A stretch of 42,856 nucleotides of DNA from positions 1-42,856 of IMG/VR virus record IMGVR_UViG_3300031746_000051. One strand, given 5' to 3'. Numbering within the stretch: the stretch's first letter is position 1; each line of letters starts with the position of its first letter. The notes beneath the pieces are model-generated. The model ran no database searches. It was not told the origin of the DNA and saw only the letters and a program-made list of their open reading frames with translations. Source of the DNA: a virus. The position numbers and the translations under genes were made by a program. Positions 24,025-31,378 of this stretch are shown here, piece after piece.

Positions 24025-24184
24025 GCTGTTTGAGACGGTCCAAGCGGCGTTTCCGCTCCCAGTTGCGGTGTTTCAGCTCCCGGCTCAAGACTAAGGCTTC
24101 GTAAAGATCGTCGGGGGGCAGAATTTTTCTTGTCGCTTCAAGAGCTCGCCGCAGTTGCCGTGTTGACATATCTTCGATCTTCAT
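23996..24184 (-). CDS. Small helical protein ending inside GTCNN array 3
   Basis: 62 residues, ATG 24184 with AAGG ten bases upstream. MKIEDMSTRQLRRALEATRK ... ILPPDDLYEALVLSRELKHRNWERKRRLDRLKQQ is a charged, helical sequence. The array supplies its last ~8 residues. It is the first gene upstream of the arrays and terS; unknown function, possibly DNA binding from its charge. Confidence 0.6.
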   Translation of the reverse strand: MKIEDMSTRQLRRALEATRKILPPDDLYEALVLSRELKHRNWERKRRLDRLKQQDPTRQDET

Positions 24185-24505
24185 ACGGAAAAACCTTCAA
24201 AAACACGTTCCTGGGTCACAAAAAGTGGCATCACCGGCCTAACCTTGACTTTTTCACGCTCATAAGTGCTGCTGACTCAGTGATTTATGTATGTAAGGTC
24301 GCATAAAAAATTTTGGGGCGTCCCCAGGAATCGCACGTCATTGACCCGCAATAGCGTAGTCTGGCGGAGGACCCATGACCGTAAACCATTCTGCCATAAC
24401 ATCTTACCACGTCTGTGCATCCTGACTTATCACATGCCCTTGCGGGGTTCTGTTTGCCTCGAAGTAAGCTAACCTGTGAGTTTACACAGGCTTACATCAC
24501 ATCGC
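24185..24505. other. Intergenic region with a hairpin and a tRNA-end-like sequence
   Basis: About 320 bases without a convincing gene. At 24464-24495 a hairpin (GTAAGC/GCTTAC outer, CTGTG/CACAG inner, four-base bulge) lies just after the replication-initiator stop, without a U-run. At 24314-24335 the minus strand reads GCGATTCCTGGGGACGCCCC A, like the T-loop and acceptor end of a tRNA, but no matching 5' half is present, so it is not called as a tRNA. Confidence 0.5.
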
Positions 24506-25849
24506 CTAAACGGCATTAGCACGCACGGTCGGCCGGTCTCGTGGTTTTATCCGCCGTCGCAGGTCGGCGGCCAGATTGTCGAAGGTCTTGCGCATGTACG
24601 CCTGCGAGTTGCTGTTCCCCGACCGTGCAGAACCGATTCGAGTCGCCCGCTTGAGCAACTCCCGATCGAACCAAGTCATCGCCTCTGAGCCGAAACCCTC
24701 AGCCAGAAGGTCGTGATAGGCCCGGGCGAAGTTCGCTCGTTCACGTTGCATCTCGGCTTGCGAGGACGAATGAAAACCAACCGCCGCCAATATCCTCTCC
24801 GCCATGTCTTTCGCTGCAGGGTCGTAGCGGAACATGGCCGACTGAATCACGTCACCAAGTCTTGCACAGTTGGTGGTTTGCCTGGTTGGAGCACGAACTG
24901 ACCCACCTTGCGATGGTGGTGCGTGCGCGTGTGTTTGCCGGTCAAAGGCGATTCGATGGGGAGCATCAGCGTGTAGCGACGTATGGGGAGTTACCGGCCC
25001 CTGCTTTGGCTTTCGCTCCCCTGCGTCGGTTCTCGTCGGCGAAGTCGACGTCGGCGTTGGCGGGGTGGTGGTCGGGGAGGGATTGCGTTTAGCAATCCCG
25101 GTGGAGGCTGATTCGGATTTGAACCGCGCTGTTTGAGCCCCTTTATCTATCGAACGATTACTAACCATTCCCCTTTGTCGACGTCGACTATTTCTTTCTT
25201 TCTTCTTTCCAACTTTTACTTTGGTTCCTTTAGTTACTTTGGTTCCTTTAGTTACTTGGTTCCTTGGTTCCTTTATTTGCCGACTTCCGCGGCGCGCGTG
25301 CGCGCGCGCCCGCGTTCTAGTAAAGGGTTTCCGCCCGGTTCCGCCCGGTTCCGCCCGGTTCCGCCCGCGGGCGGAAAAATGTCTATCCTTTATATCCACA
25401 TTGTCCGGTATCTTATTCTTGTCCAAATCAAAGATAGGCAATCGCACTTGCTCTAAAAGCTTAGCTGATGCCAACTTACGCATAATCGTCGGCATCTTTC
25501 GCCGATCAACATGTAGAAGGGCAGCAATCTGTGAATCATTGAGGGGTTCATTATCGATGTCGAGCAGAAATCCACGATATGCCCGCGACCTCTTGGCCGA
25601 CATGTTGACCAGCAAACGATAGATGCCATACAATTGAGCAAACTCAAGACCGTCCCCGTTCGACAACATGTTCATCTGATGATGATAGCTGACTGCCTCA
25701 TCACCACCTGAGTCGCCAACAAAGTCTCGCGTATATTCCAGACTCGACATGCGACATTTCCGCATATCGTCAGGTAGCTCATAGCGCTCTTGGAAATGAT
25801 AAATCCGCCAGACCTTCCTTGTTATCCGTCGCTTCCTTGCAGCCTTCAT
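24506..25849 (-). CDS. Replication initiator, replisome-organiser-like
   Basis: 447 residues, ATG 25849 with GGGGAGGAGT upstream. The first ~140 residues form a winged helix as in phage replication initiators (GLEFAQLYGIYRLLVNMS ... RGFLLDIDNEPLNDSQIAAL then LHVDRRKMPTIMRKLASAKLLEQV). Residues ~155-330 are low-complexity and basic (Arg, Lys, Pro, Thr, Ser), with a VTKGTKVTKGTK repeat. The C-terminal ~110 residues are helical (FARAYHDLLAEGFGSEAMTW). Expected role: bind the origin and load the host helicase. Assignment rests on the N-terminal fold and neighbours. Confidence 0.65.
   Translation of the reverse strand: MKAARKRRITRKVWRIYHFQERYELPDDMRKCRMSSLEYTRDFVGDSGGDEAVSYHHQMNMLSNGDGLEFAQLYGIYRLLVNMSAKRSRAYRGFLLDIDNEPLNDSQIAALLHVDRRKMPTIMRKLASAKLLEQVRLPIFDLDKNKIPDNVDIKDRHFSARGRNRAEPGGTGRKPFTRTRARAHARRGSRQIKEPRNQVTKGTKVTKGTKVKVGKKKERNSRRRQRGMVSNRSIDKGAQTARFKSESASTGIAKRNPSPTTTPPTPTSTSPTRTDAGERKPKQGPVTPHTSLHADAPHRIAFDRQTHAHAPPSQGGSVRAPTRQTTNCARLGDVIQSAMFRYDPAAKDMAERILAAVGFHSSSQAEMQRERANFARAYHDLLAEGFGSEAMTWFDRELLKRATRIGSARSGNSNSQAYMRKTFDNLAADLRRRIKPRDRPTVRANAV
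25329..25376. repeat. 10-bp tandem repeat ending in an 18-bp palindrome
   Basis: Three TTCCGCCCGG units followed by the perfect palindrome TTCCGCCCG CGGGCGGAA (25359-25376), inside the low-complexity linker of the initiator gene. Phage origins often lie within the initiator gene as such repeats; that role is inference. Confidence 0.8.
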
Positions 25850-25855
25850 ACGCTT

Positions 25856-26245
25856 TTACTCCTCCCCGGATTCGTTATCATCAAACTCCATCTGCTTTTC
25901 ATCGTCAGACAAGGGTCTCTCCTCCACAACCTGGCCAGTATCCGTACGTACCAGAACCATCTGTCCCTTCGTGTAGTTGGTGATCCTGTTACACTCGATG
26001 CTTCGCTGCTCTTCCCCTATCAGTACGGAAGAACCAAGATAGGCAATTTTCCTCTTCAAACCATCACACTTAGTCTTGAAGCTTGAATTGACCACCTTTC
26101 TCTCTTTCTCGATACCCTCTAATTCAGACAACGTCTTGGCCAGTGAGTTGGCTGCGACCCTTCGTTCTTCGTCAGTAAGTGCGTGAGAGAATGGATGCCA
26201 TTCCTTCGCTTCTTTGATTTGATCAACTTTCTGTTTCTTCGCCAT
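25856..26245 (-). CDS. Early protein with central helical region
   Basis: 129 residues from ATG 26245 with AAAGGAAC upstream (frame open to 26263). MAKKQKVDQIKEAKEWHPFS, HALTDEERRVAANSLAKTLSELEGIEKERKVV, then a strand-rich part (GLKRKIAYLGSSVLIGEEQR ... TKGQMVLVRTDTGQVVEERPL) and an acidic end. Unknown family. Cotranscribed with the replication initiator (6-bp gap). GTCNN arrays 4 and 5 lie upstream. Confidence 0.7.
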   Translation of the reverse strand: MAKKQKVDQIKEAKEWHPFSHALTDEERRVAANSLAKTLSELEGIEKERKVVNSSFKTKCDGLKRKIAYLGSSVLIGEEQRSIECNRITNYTKGQMVLVRTDTGQVVEERPLSDDEKQMEFDDNESGEE

Positions 26246-26311
26246 TGTGTGTTCCTTTATCAAAAAAGATGTTTGTGTCTTCAGGGTCCCATCCTTGCTT
26301 TTGAAAAAAAG

Positions 26312-26396
26312 GTCTTGTCATGTCTTGTCAGGTCAGGTCGCGTCACGTCAAGTCAAGTCGCGTCAGGTCGGGTCTCGTCGGGTCGTGTCGTGTCGC
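26312..26396 (+). repeat. GTCNN array 4 (17 units)
   Basis: Seventeen units, all with GTC. Begins GTCTT GTCAT GTCTT after a run of A and ends GTCGC GTGTAAGATTCTTC exactly as array 1. Sits 67 bp upstream of the 129-aa early gene. Confidence 0.93.
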
Positions 26397-26455
26397 GTGT
26401 AAGATTCTTCATTCGTTCGCGGCGGCACATTGTCACCCGTTTCGGTCTTAAAAAG

Positions 26456-26535
26456 GTCTTGTCGTGTCTTGTCATGTCACGTCATGTCTTGTCAGGTCCG
26501 GTCACGTCTTGTCAAGTCTGGTCATGTCGTGTCGT
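26456..26535 (+). repeat. GTCNN array 5 (16 units)
   Basis: Sixteen units, all with GTC; second unit GTCGT instead of GTCAT. Preceded by TTAAAAAG. Ends in TTTTAG without the GTGTAAGA trailer, like array 3 at the other locus, so in each locus the last array is the one without a trailer. Confidence 0.93.
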
Positions 26536-26925
26536 TTTAGTTGCGCCTATCCCAGTGTCGTCCGCGACGCGGGCCGACATAGCCACTATAAAAGCATCGT
26601 TTCGACTTGGTTAAGGGTAGGATCATGTGACTTTTGGGTTCTCTTTGTTTATCCTTTTGGGACCACCAAAAACACACGTAATCGTAACATCTCAAATGCC
26701 TGCCCCAGACCCAATTCCACATTGATGCAAACGATGTGCGCCTGTTCTCGATCATCCTTCATTCTAAATTCAAACAGTCCGCTCTGTTCTGATATCCGCA
26801 TCCTGCAACAGAGCGGACGCCGTCCTTGAGATATTGGCAGGCATTTACTCCTTGATGTGTGTATTATAGATGGGGCGGTTTGGAAGAGCTTATGGGCACC
26901 GCCCCACCATCGGGAGGAAACGGGT
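26536..26925. other. Intergenic region with two inverted repeats
   Basis: A 72-codon minus-strand frame (26537-26755) ends at the array border; it is Trp/Arg-rich and unlikely to be a gene. GTCCGCTCTGTT (26777-26788) and AACAGAGCGGAC (26807-26818) form a perfect 12-bp inverted repeat with an 18-base loop. GGGGCGGT/ACCGCCCC (26872-26905) lies just after the lipoprotein stop and may terminate it, though no clean U-run follows. Confidence 0.6.
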
Positions 26926-27474
26926 TTATGCTACTCCACTTTTGTCTTTGCGATCCTTGATAGCTAAGTACAGCGCATTAGCTATCTCTGGCTGAGATAT
27001 CGCTTTGAACTTTTCGACGCCTTCCTTCTCAGCCGTCAATTTGACTTGCGTTGCGTCGGCCTTTCGTTTGTTCAAAAGCCACATGACCGCCGTAATGGTG
27101 TTAGTTGCAAGCAGTCCTATTGACGAAGGGTCTGCCCAATCAGTCTTGGCGGCTTGACCAACGACCGCGACGCCCTGCTGCATCGTCTCGACCTGCTCGA
27201 TCTTTTTCTTGAGAGCGGCGTTCTTCGCGATCAGTATCTCTTTGTCGGTCTCATCCGTCGCCGTCTCAAGCTGTTCAACATTCGCTTTTAACTCCGCCAA
27301 GAGTTGCTGCTGGCGGGCCGTCAAATCCTTCTGAGCGCCCGCGAAAGTCTGACTCAGCGCCCCTCCCGCCGCCGCCCCCCCTGCGAATGCCCCGCCGGTC
27401 GGCGTACATCCCCCTGTCGTCAACATGCCCATGATCAGACAGAGCACAACCCATTTGAACATTTTTCTAAACAT
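26926..27474 (-). CDS. Lipoprotein with coiled coil and C-terminal membrane segment
   Basis: 182 residues from ATG 27474 with AAAGGAG. Signal peptide MFRKMFKWVVLCLIMGMLTTGGC, with lipobox TTGGC, then small-residue-rich GAFAGGAAAGGALSQTFAG, a coiled coil (ARQQQLLAELKANVEQLETATDETDKEILIAKN ... KKKIEQVETM, about 50-105) and a hydrophobic segment SSIGLLATNTITAVMWLLNKRK. Could be a spanin-like lysis protein, or an exclusion lipoprotein; neither is proven. Confidence 0.72.
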   Translation of the reverse strand: MFRKMFKWVVLCLIMGMLTTGGCTPTGGAFAGGAAAGGALSQTFAGAQKDLTARQQQLLAELKANVEQLETATDETDKEILIAKNAALKKKIEQVETMQQGVAVVGQAAKTDWADPSSIGLLATNTITAVMWLLNKRKADATQVKLTAEKEGVEKFKAISQPEIANALYLAIKDRKDKSGVA

Positions 27475-27506
27475 AGTGACTCCTTTCAAGATTTTTTGAA
27501 ACCTGG

Positions 27507-27827
27507 TTATCTGCGAGGCATCAAATCGCTCGCATCCTTTTCACGCATAGGCCTCATCAGTCGCTGATGGATACATTCATCAATAGGATAGTCGCGACAC
27601 ATCTCTGGCTTGGCAGCCCTGCCCCAGACACTCTCAATCTTGCACGTAGCAATACCGTTGGCGACCTTCAGCATTTCGCACGGCAGTCCATCATCCACTG
27701 CCTCTGTCTGCTCGGCCCGCCAAAACGTGCGACCGACGGAGATGCAGCACTGGCCGCATCTGAGGCACTCAAATGTGTCAATCTTGGGTAGCATCGATGC
27801 CATGGCCACCAGAGCTGAGTCGGTCAA
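27507..27827 (-). CDS. CxxCxxCC metal-binding protein
   Basis: 106 residues with TTG start at 27827 (GAGGTG upstream); GTG at 27848 is an alternative that overlaps the Spo11-like stop. FECLRCGQCC, then LPCEMLK, ATCKIES and MCRDYPIDECIH are the conserved cysteines of the YkgJ/CxxCxxCC iron or zinc cluster family (PF03692 type). In phages these are of unknown function. Located between the lipoprotein and the Spo11-like gene. Confidence 0.75.
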   Translation of the reverse strand: MTDSALVAMASMLPKIDTFECLRCGQCCISVGRTFWRAEQTEAVDDGLPCEMLKVANGIATCKIESVWGRAAKPEMCRDYPIDECIHQRLMRPMREKDASDLMPRR

Positions 27828-27840
27828 TCTTACACCTCTA

Positions 27841-28770
27841 TCATTCACGGTAACGCCGTTTCTTCGCCCGTTTGATTTGCGCAACGACAAAGTTCCACTT
27901 ATTTGCTACCATCAATATATCCTCTCGGTGTGAATCTTGGGTCGCTATCAATGCGTCTCGTTTTTCTTCGTCCGTCAAATGCTCAACCTCATCCTGAATC
28001 AATCGTGTTATCGTGTGGGGATCTAACGCATCAAGCTCCCAGGATTCTTCGCCATGCTCGGCGATATAGGTCTTACAACGGCTGTCTGTGATTTTTGCGG
28101 GGTTCGGCGGGGGATTATATTCTTTTACTTGCTCCATTGTCAGAGCGATACGGTCCACCTCACATCTGCTTAGAAATAATTGCAGCCTGTCTTGTATATC
28201 TCTGGTCATATCAATCCCACTGGGGTCGTGATCTCCAAGATGAATCAAGTGGGATTCTTTGCCTTTTCTTTCCTGTCCGATGAATCGCTGGGCCGCTTCC
28301 CACATACTACTTTGACTGACATATCCTCGAGAAGAGAAGTAGGGAACATCTATCTCGATGCAGATTCGTTCGAGCACGCCGATCAAAGCATCTTTCTCAA
28401 CCCAAACTTCAACATAACACGCCTGATCTGCGCGAGTGTCTATCTTGAATTGCCTGCCAATGGCAGTGATGATGTCTTGTGGACTACGCCAATGTTGATT
28501 GCCCCTGCTCGGCCTCGTCCGATCTACAATCGCGTCCCAATCAATCAAACCAGCCAATCGAGCATCGTTTACAATCAAACCAAGTTTTTTGTACTCTTTG
28601 TCGTTGTTGGGGAGTATCCCTCTCGCCACAAATTGATAGTAGAGTTGCCTAAGTGTGAGATCGAATCCGTCGGCCAGATACTCCCGTACTATCGCCACTG
28701 CTCGGTCAATGATCTCAAGAGAGGGTTTTTGAAATCGACATTTCCTGTATTTTATCTTCGGCACTATCAC
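27841..28770 (-). CDS. Spo11/TopoVI-A-like protein with Toprim domain
   Basis: 309 residues, GTG start 28770 with GGGGAGG. An N-terminal winged helix with LTLRQLYYQFVARG (Tyr44-Tyr45, the position of the TopoVI-A/Spo11 nucleophile) is followed by a Toprim domain: WVEKDALIGVLERI (acid) and LIHLGDHDPSGIDMTRDI (Asp-x-Asp). The intervening SSRGYVSQSSMWEAAQRF matches the family. Such stand-alone A-subunit-like proteins occur in many phages without a B subunit; they may cut DNA or act in replication or repair. No TopoVI-B partner is encoded here. Confidence 0.85.
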   Translation of the reverse strand: MIVPKIKYRKCRFQKPSLEIIDRAVAIVREYLADGFDLTLRQLYYQFVARGILPNNDKEYKKLGLIVNDARLAGLIDWDAIVDRTRPSRGNQHWRSPQDIITAIGRQFKIDTRADQACYVEVWVEKDALIGVLERICIEIDVPYFSSRGYVSQSSMWEAAQRFIGQERKGKESHLIHLGDHDPSGIDMTRDIQDRLQLFLSRCEVDRIALTMEQVKEYNPPPNPAKITDSRCKTYIAEHGEESWELDALDPHTITRLIQDEVEHLTDEEKRDALIATQDSHREDILMVANKWNFVVAQIKRAKKRRYRE

Positions 28771-29034
28771 TTACCTCCCCTGGGGACGGCTAACCCCGTT
28801 AGAGGCTGGGCCTCTAATGGGGCTAACGCCGTTTTGAGTTCGAGCCGATAAAACCTGGACGTCCGTGTAACCCTTGCTTTCGGCTATCTGTATGGCCTCC
28901 CGCACCGTCTTCGCCGATATGTCACACTCTTGAGGCAGAGCAGTAAAAAGTGTAGCGGTGGGAATCGTCACTCTCAAGTGCACAATCAACTTGCTGGATT
29001 TCAAATGGTCACCAACGCACGTTGGGTTTTTCAA
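28771..29034 (-). CDS. Small unknown protein, C-terminus built by element sequence
   Basis: 87 residues from TTG 29034 with GAGGTG upstream. Core DHLKSSKLIVHLRVTIPTAT ... LPQECDISAKTVREAIQIAESKGYTDVQVLSA is an alpha-beta fold of unknown family. The tail RTQNGVSPIRGPASNGVSRPQGR is encoded by two GMAYA-like sequences in opposite sense (28779-28830). The stop overlaps the Spo11-like start region. Confidence 0.6.
   Translation of the reverse strand: MKNPTCVGDHLKSSKLIVHLRVTIPTATLFTALPQECDISAKTVREAIQIAESKGYTDVQVLSARTQNGVSPIRGPASNGVSRPQGR
28794..28822 (-). promoter_or_regulatory. Hairpin just upstream of the Spo11-like start
   Basis: CCCC-G-TTAGAGGC, loop TGG, GCCTCTAA-T-GGGG: 12 paired bases and one mismatch, formed by two inverted degenerate GMAYA-type sequences. 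It lies about 10 bases before the ribosome site of the Spo11-like gene, so it could control its translation. Confidence 0.6.
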
Positions 29035-29111
29035 GGATCACCTCGAACGTTTGATTTTGACTCATCCGCCTGATGCAGTCATTTGAGTCCGCTGCAAGAA
29101 ATGGCCTTTTT

Positions 29112-29258
29112 TCAGAACTCTCCGTCCCGTTGGCTGGGGTTTGAATGGGATGTAGATATCCTATCAATCTGCCAACCCGATCGCTCGCTCGCTCCAATAG
29201 CAAATCCAAACGCGAATACGATCAGCAAGATGTACACCTTGTCTATCAGCCGTTGCAC
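29112..29258 (-). CDS. Small single-span membrane protein
   Basis: 48 residues from GTG 29258 with AAGG six bases upstream: QRLIDKVYILLIVFAFGFAI followed by a soluble tail GASERSGWQIDRISTSHSNP. One N-terminal membrane helix, positive residues inside. A different frame (29009-29209, TTG start, 66 aa) overlaps it and ends MSQNQTFEVILEKPNVRW; which of the two is used is undecided. Confidence 0.45.
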   Translation of the reverse strand: MQRLIDKVYILLIVFAFGFAIGASERSGWQIDRISTSHSNPSQRDGEF

Positions 29259-29266
29259 TGCAAACC

Positions 29267-29500
29267 TTATGGTCTTCCTGACGCAGGAGTCGGTATATAT
29301 GGATTTAACAATCGGATACCGTCTTTCCTGGCCAACCTTAGAGCCTTCTCTACCCGCTGGCGGCGTTCCTTCGCTGACAATCTTTCAAACCATTGGCGAT
29401 GGCGTTCCTTACAAAGTTCACATCTTTTATAAGGTCCCGGAATCGCCTCGGCAGTGAATTCTTTCCCACAATCAACACACCTCATGCTTACTGTTTCCAT
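29267..29500 (-). CDS. Small zinc-ribbon protein
   Basis: 77 residues, ATG 29500 with GAGGAAG four bases upstream. MRCVDCGKEF and YKRCELCKERHRQW provide four cysteines; the remainder is basic and helical (ERLSAKERRQRVEKALRLARKD). Typical of HNH-lacking phage zinc ribbons; nucleic-acid binding inferred. Confidence 0.7.
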   Translation of the reverse strand: METVSMRCVDCGKEFTAEAIPGPYKRCELCKERHRQWFERLSAKERRQRVEKALRLARKDGIRLLNPYIPTPASGRP

Positions 29501-29554
29501 CTACTTCCTCATTTCTCAACAAACTTTCCTTAAAATTACCCATTCAGGGACTGA

Positions 29555-29806
29555 TTATGCCTTTAACTTTTTTTGTTCTTGTAAAGTAGCGAATTTCTCT
29601 CTTTGTTCCTGCATTGCCTCTCGACTCATCAATATGCGCTCTGAGGCAATAGAAACCTGCGAAGGTTCTATGTGAATCGATCCACAGTTTGAACAATGTG
29701 GTCTGGCTGCTCGAGTTCTCTCACAGCGATTCAGATAAATTGTGTGGCCACAGTCACAACAGATATATTTATACCTTCCTCTCGTTTGTTTGTTCCCGTC
29801 AACATC
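29555..29806 (-). pseudogene. Zinc-ribbon frame without a usable start, probably frameshifted
   Basis: The frame from the TAG at 29809-29807 to TAA at 29555 encodes RYKYICCDCGHTIYLNRC, then PHCSNCGSIHIEPSQVSIAS and a charged helix (REAMQEQREKFATLQEQKKLKA): a clear four-Cys ribbon. No ATG, GTG or TTG precedes the ribbon in this frame. An ATG at 29817 opens the neighbouring frame (MKPRMLTGTNK), so one base lost or gained near AACAAACAAACG would join them. Either a frameshift, an assembly error or a recoded gene. Confidence 0.5.
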
Positions 29807-29904
29807 CTAGGTTTCATTAGAGTGCGACTCGGTGCACCAGGACATGGCTGCCAACTCCTCCATGGTGCAATCTGCACCGCCACCTATTTAATCACTTGTG
29901 AAAG

Positions 29905-29950
29905 AGAAAAATGGGGCACGTCGCTGGGGATTTCATAGCTTCCGTGCCCC
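29905..29950 (-). terminator. Intrinsic terminator
   Basis: Minus strand GGGGCACG (29950-29943) pairs with CGTGCCCC (29920-29913) and is followed by ATTTTTCTCTTTC. It lies downstream of the integrase gene and upstream of the small zinc-ribbon genes. Confidence 0.7.
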
Positions 29951-30280
29951 GTTCGGAGGAGGTGATGAAAAGTCTGCGCACCTGCAGGATATCAATCAAC
30001 AATATGTGGACTGCGTGCGCGAGAATCCATTCTCACCATCCATCCATACAATTCAACTGATGGGTGAGGTTTTTCTGCCTCACTTGATGTTCTGCCTGCA
30101 CGCAGGTTATGACCAGTCTGAACGATCACAGACAGATGGCATAGACAGACAGCGCGCAGGCAAAAAAAGGAGGTACTACTCAAATGTGGCTTGCAAGCTG
30201 TCCGATAACAAGTCCGTTAATCTGTCCGATAGCGCCGCAAAAGCGTCTCTTAACCAGACCCAAAACATATATTATCGGGC
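29951..30280. other. Non-coding stretch downstream of integrase
   Basis: Contains a hairpin GTGAGG-tttttctg-CCTCAC (30064-30083) and repetitive CAGAC/GCACGCAGG-like motifs. Phage attachment sites usually lie beside the integrase, so attP may be here or on the other side; no host sequence is available to prove it. Confidence 0.4.
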
Positions 30281-31249
30281 CTAAGTTTTATAACATTGTT
30301 CGGCTATTCGGCCCATGTCGGCAACCAACGACATCTCTGTGAATCTGTGATACCGTCTGGTAGTTTCAACGCTCGAATGTCCCGCGGCCTCGGCAGCACG
30401 CGATAAGTCGGTATTCTCAATCATCTTTGTGATGAATGCCGCCCGCAATTCGTGAAAACGTCGCAGCTCCCTAAGACCCGCTCGACGCTGAAGGTTGCGG
30501 AACATCCGTTGAAAATTGCCCGTTGGATCCGCCGCGTGAATGTCCGTGAGGATTGCCTCGGACTGCAAACGTATCAGCTTCTGCCAGTACCGAGTCTCAA
30601 GGCATAAATACGGCTGACTCTCAGGCAATTGCTCAATCTCTGCGACCACGTCATTGTGCAGTTCAATCACGACGTCCTCGAAGGACATCCGTTCGGGCAA
30701 GGCGACCATTCGCATCGCATGATCTTTGATCTGCCACGACCAGGTGTTCGTCGTGGCCGTTTTGGGCGACAGCAAAATGTGAGGATGCGGGGCCGACAGG
30801 TTTATGTCGCGCACCACTACATTCAACATCTCTCCTCGCCGGCAGCCAAGCAACCCGAAACAGGTACGTATTCTCCAGAGCCGCGAAGCGACTCGTAACA
30901 TCTGACTCAGTTCCTGAGCCGTGAATGTTGACCGCTTCGATTCGGTTATCCGAAACAACCGTACTGCATCAAACGGATTGCTTGCGATCAAGCCATGCTT
31001 ATGCAACCATACCCAGAACGGCTTGAAATTGGCCAGATAGCCATTCACCGACACCTTGGACCGCCCTTTCGTCAACACCATCCGATAATCCTCGGCGATC
31101 GCAGGCGTTACCGTTTCTACCGCCAGGTCGCCAAAGGCCCTGAGAAAATGGGCTAGGGCCATTCTCTTGAATCGAATAGACGATGGTCGAAGATCAGACC
31201 GTTGCAAGTAGAGTTCGAATTGACTTGCGACCGATTTGTCTTGTGACAT
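30281..31249 (-). CDS. int: Tyrosine recombinase (integrase)
   Basis: 322 residues from ATG 31249 with AAGGAGGTG five bases upstream. Core-binding domain 1-90 (YLQRSDLRPSSIRFKRMALA ... VSVNGYLANFKPFWVWLHKHGL). Catalytic domain: Arg in LLGCRRGEML (Arg137/138), Lys163 in SPKTATT, HELR (His266, Arg269), GHSS (His291), nucleophile Tyr300 in RRYHRF. The pentad is complete, so the enzyme should be active. Implies a lysogenic life style. No excisionase was identified. Confidence 0.9.
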   Translation of the reverse strand: MSQDKSVASQFELYLQRSDLRPSSIRFKRMALAHFLRAFGDLAVETVTPAIAEDYRMVLTKGRSKVSVNGYLANFKPFWVWLHKHGLIASNPFDAVRLFRITESKRSTFTAQELSQMLRVASRLWRIRTCFGLLGCRRGEMLNVVVRDINLSAPHPHILLSPKTATTNTWSWQIKDHAMRMVALPERMSFEDVVIELHNDVVAEIEQLPESQPYLCLETRYWQKLIRLQSEAILTDIHAADPTGNFQRMFRNLQRRAGLRELRRFHELRAAFITKMIENTDLSRAAEAAGHSSVETTRRYHRFTEMSLVADMGRIAEQCYKT

Positions 31250-31378
31250 AGTACACCTCCTTTTCATCTATCGGCCAGCTTTGCAAGCCACGCCGACAGA
31301 ATAACCAGGGAGGTCGTCGGTTGCAAGTTATGTCTCACTCATCGTATTCAATTGTCAAAGAGCAGGTTGACAGGCAGA

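Noticed and set aside
23747-24094. 115-aa plus-strand frame through GTCNN arrays 2 and 3
   Set aside because: Its sequence (LKKVLSC, Val/Ser/Cys/Arg repeats) comes purely from the 5-bp repeat, which is open in all plus frames unless TA occurs. It starts at the ATG of a GMAYA element. No ribosome site was seen, so it is not called a gene.
24305-24410. Possible tRNA on the minus strand
   Set aside because: The 3' end looks like a T-loop and acceptor (GCGATTCC, GGGGACGCC), but the T-stem does not pair and no matching 5' acceptor strand or D-arm exists. Could be an attachment-site remnant.
26183-26614. 143-aa plus-strand frame through arrays 4 and 5
   Set aside because: Same repeat-generated KKVLSCLV pattern; overlaps the true minus-strand 129-aa gene.
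26537-26755. 72-aa minus-strand frame
   Set aside because: Trp- and Arg-rich with no fold; its stop lies at the edge of array 5. Kept only as a mention in the intergenic entry.
29898-30284. 128-aa plus-strand frame
   Set aside because: Runs across the integrase terminator and hairpins, with no ribosome site or recognisable fold.
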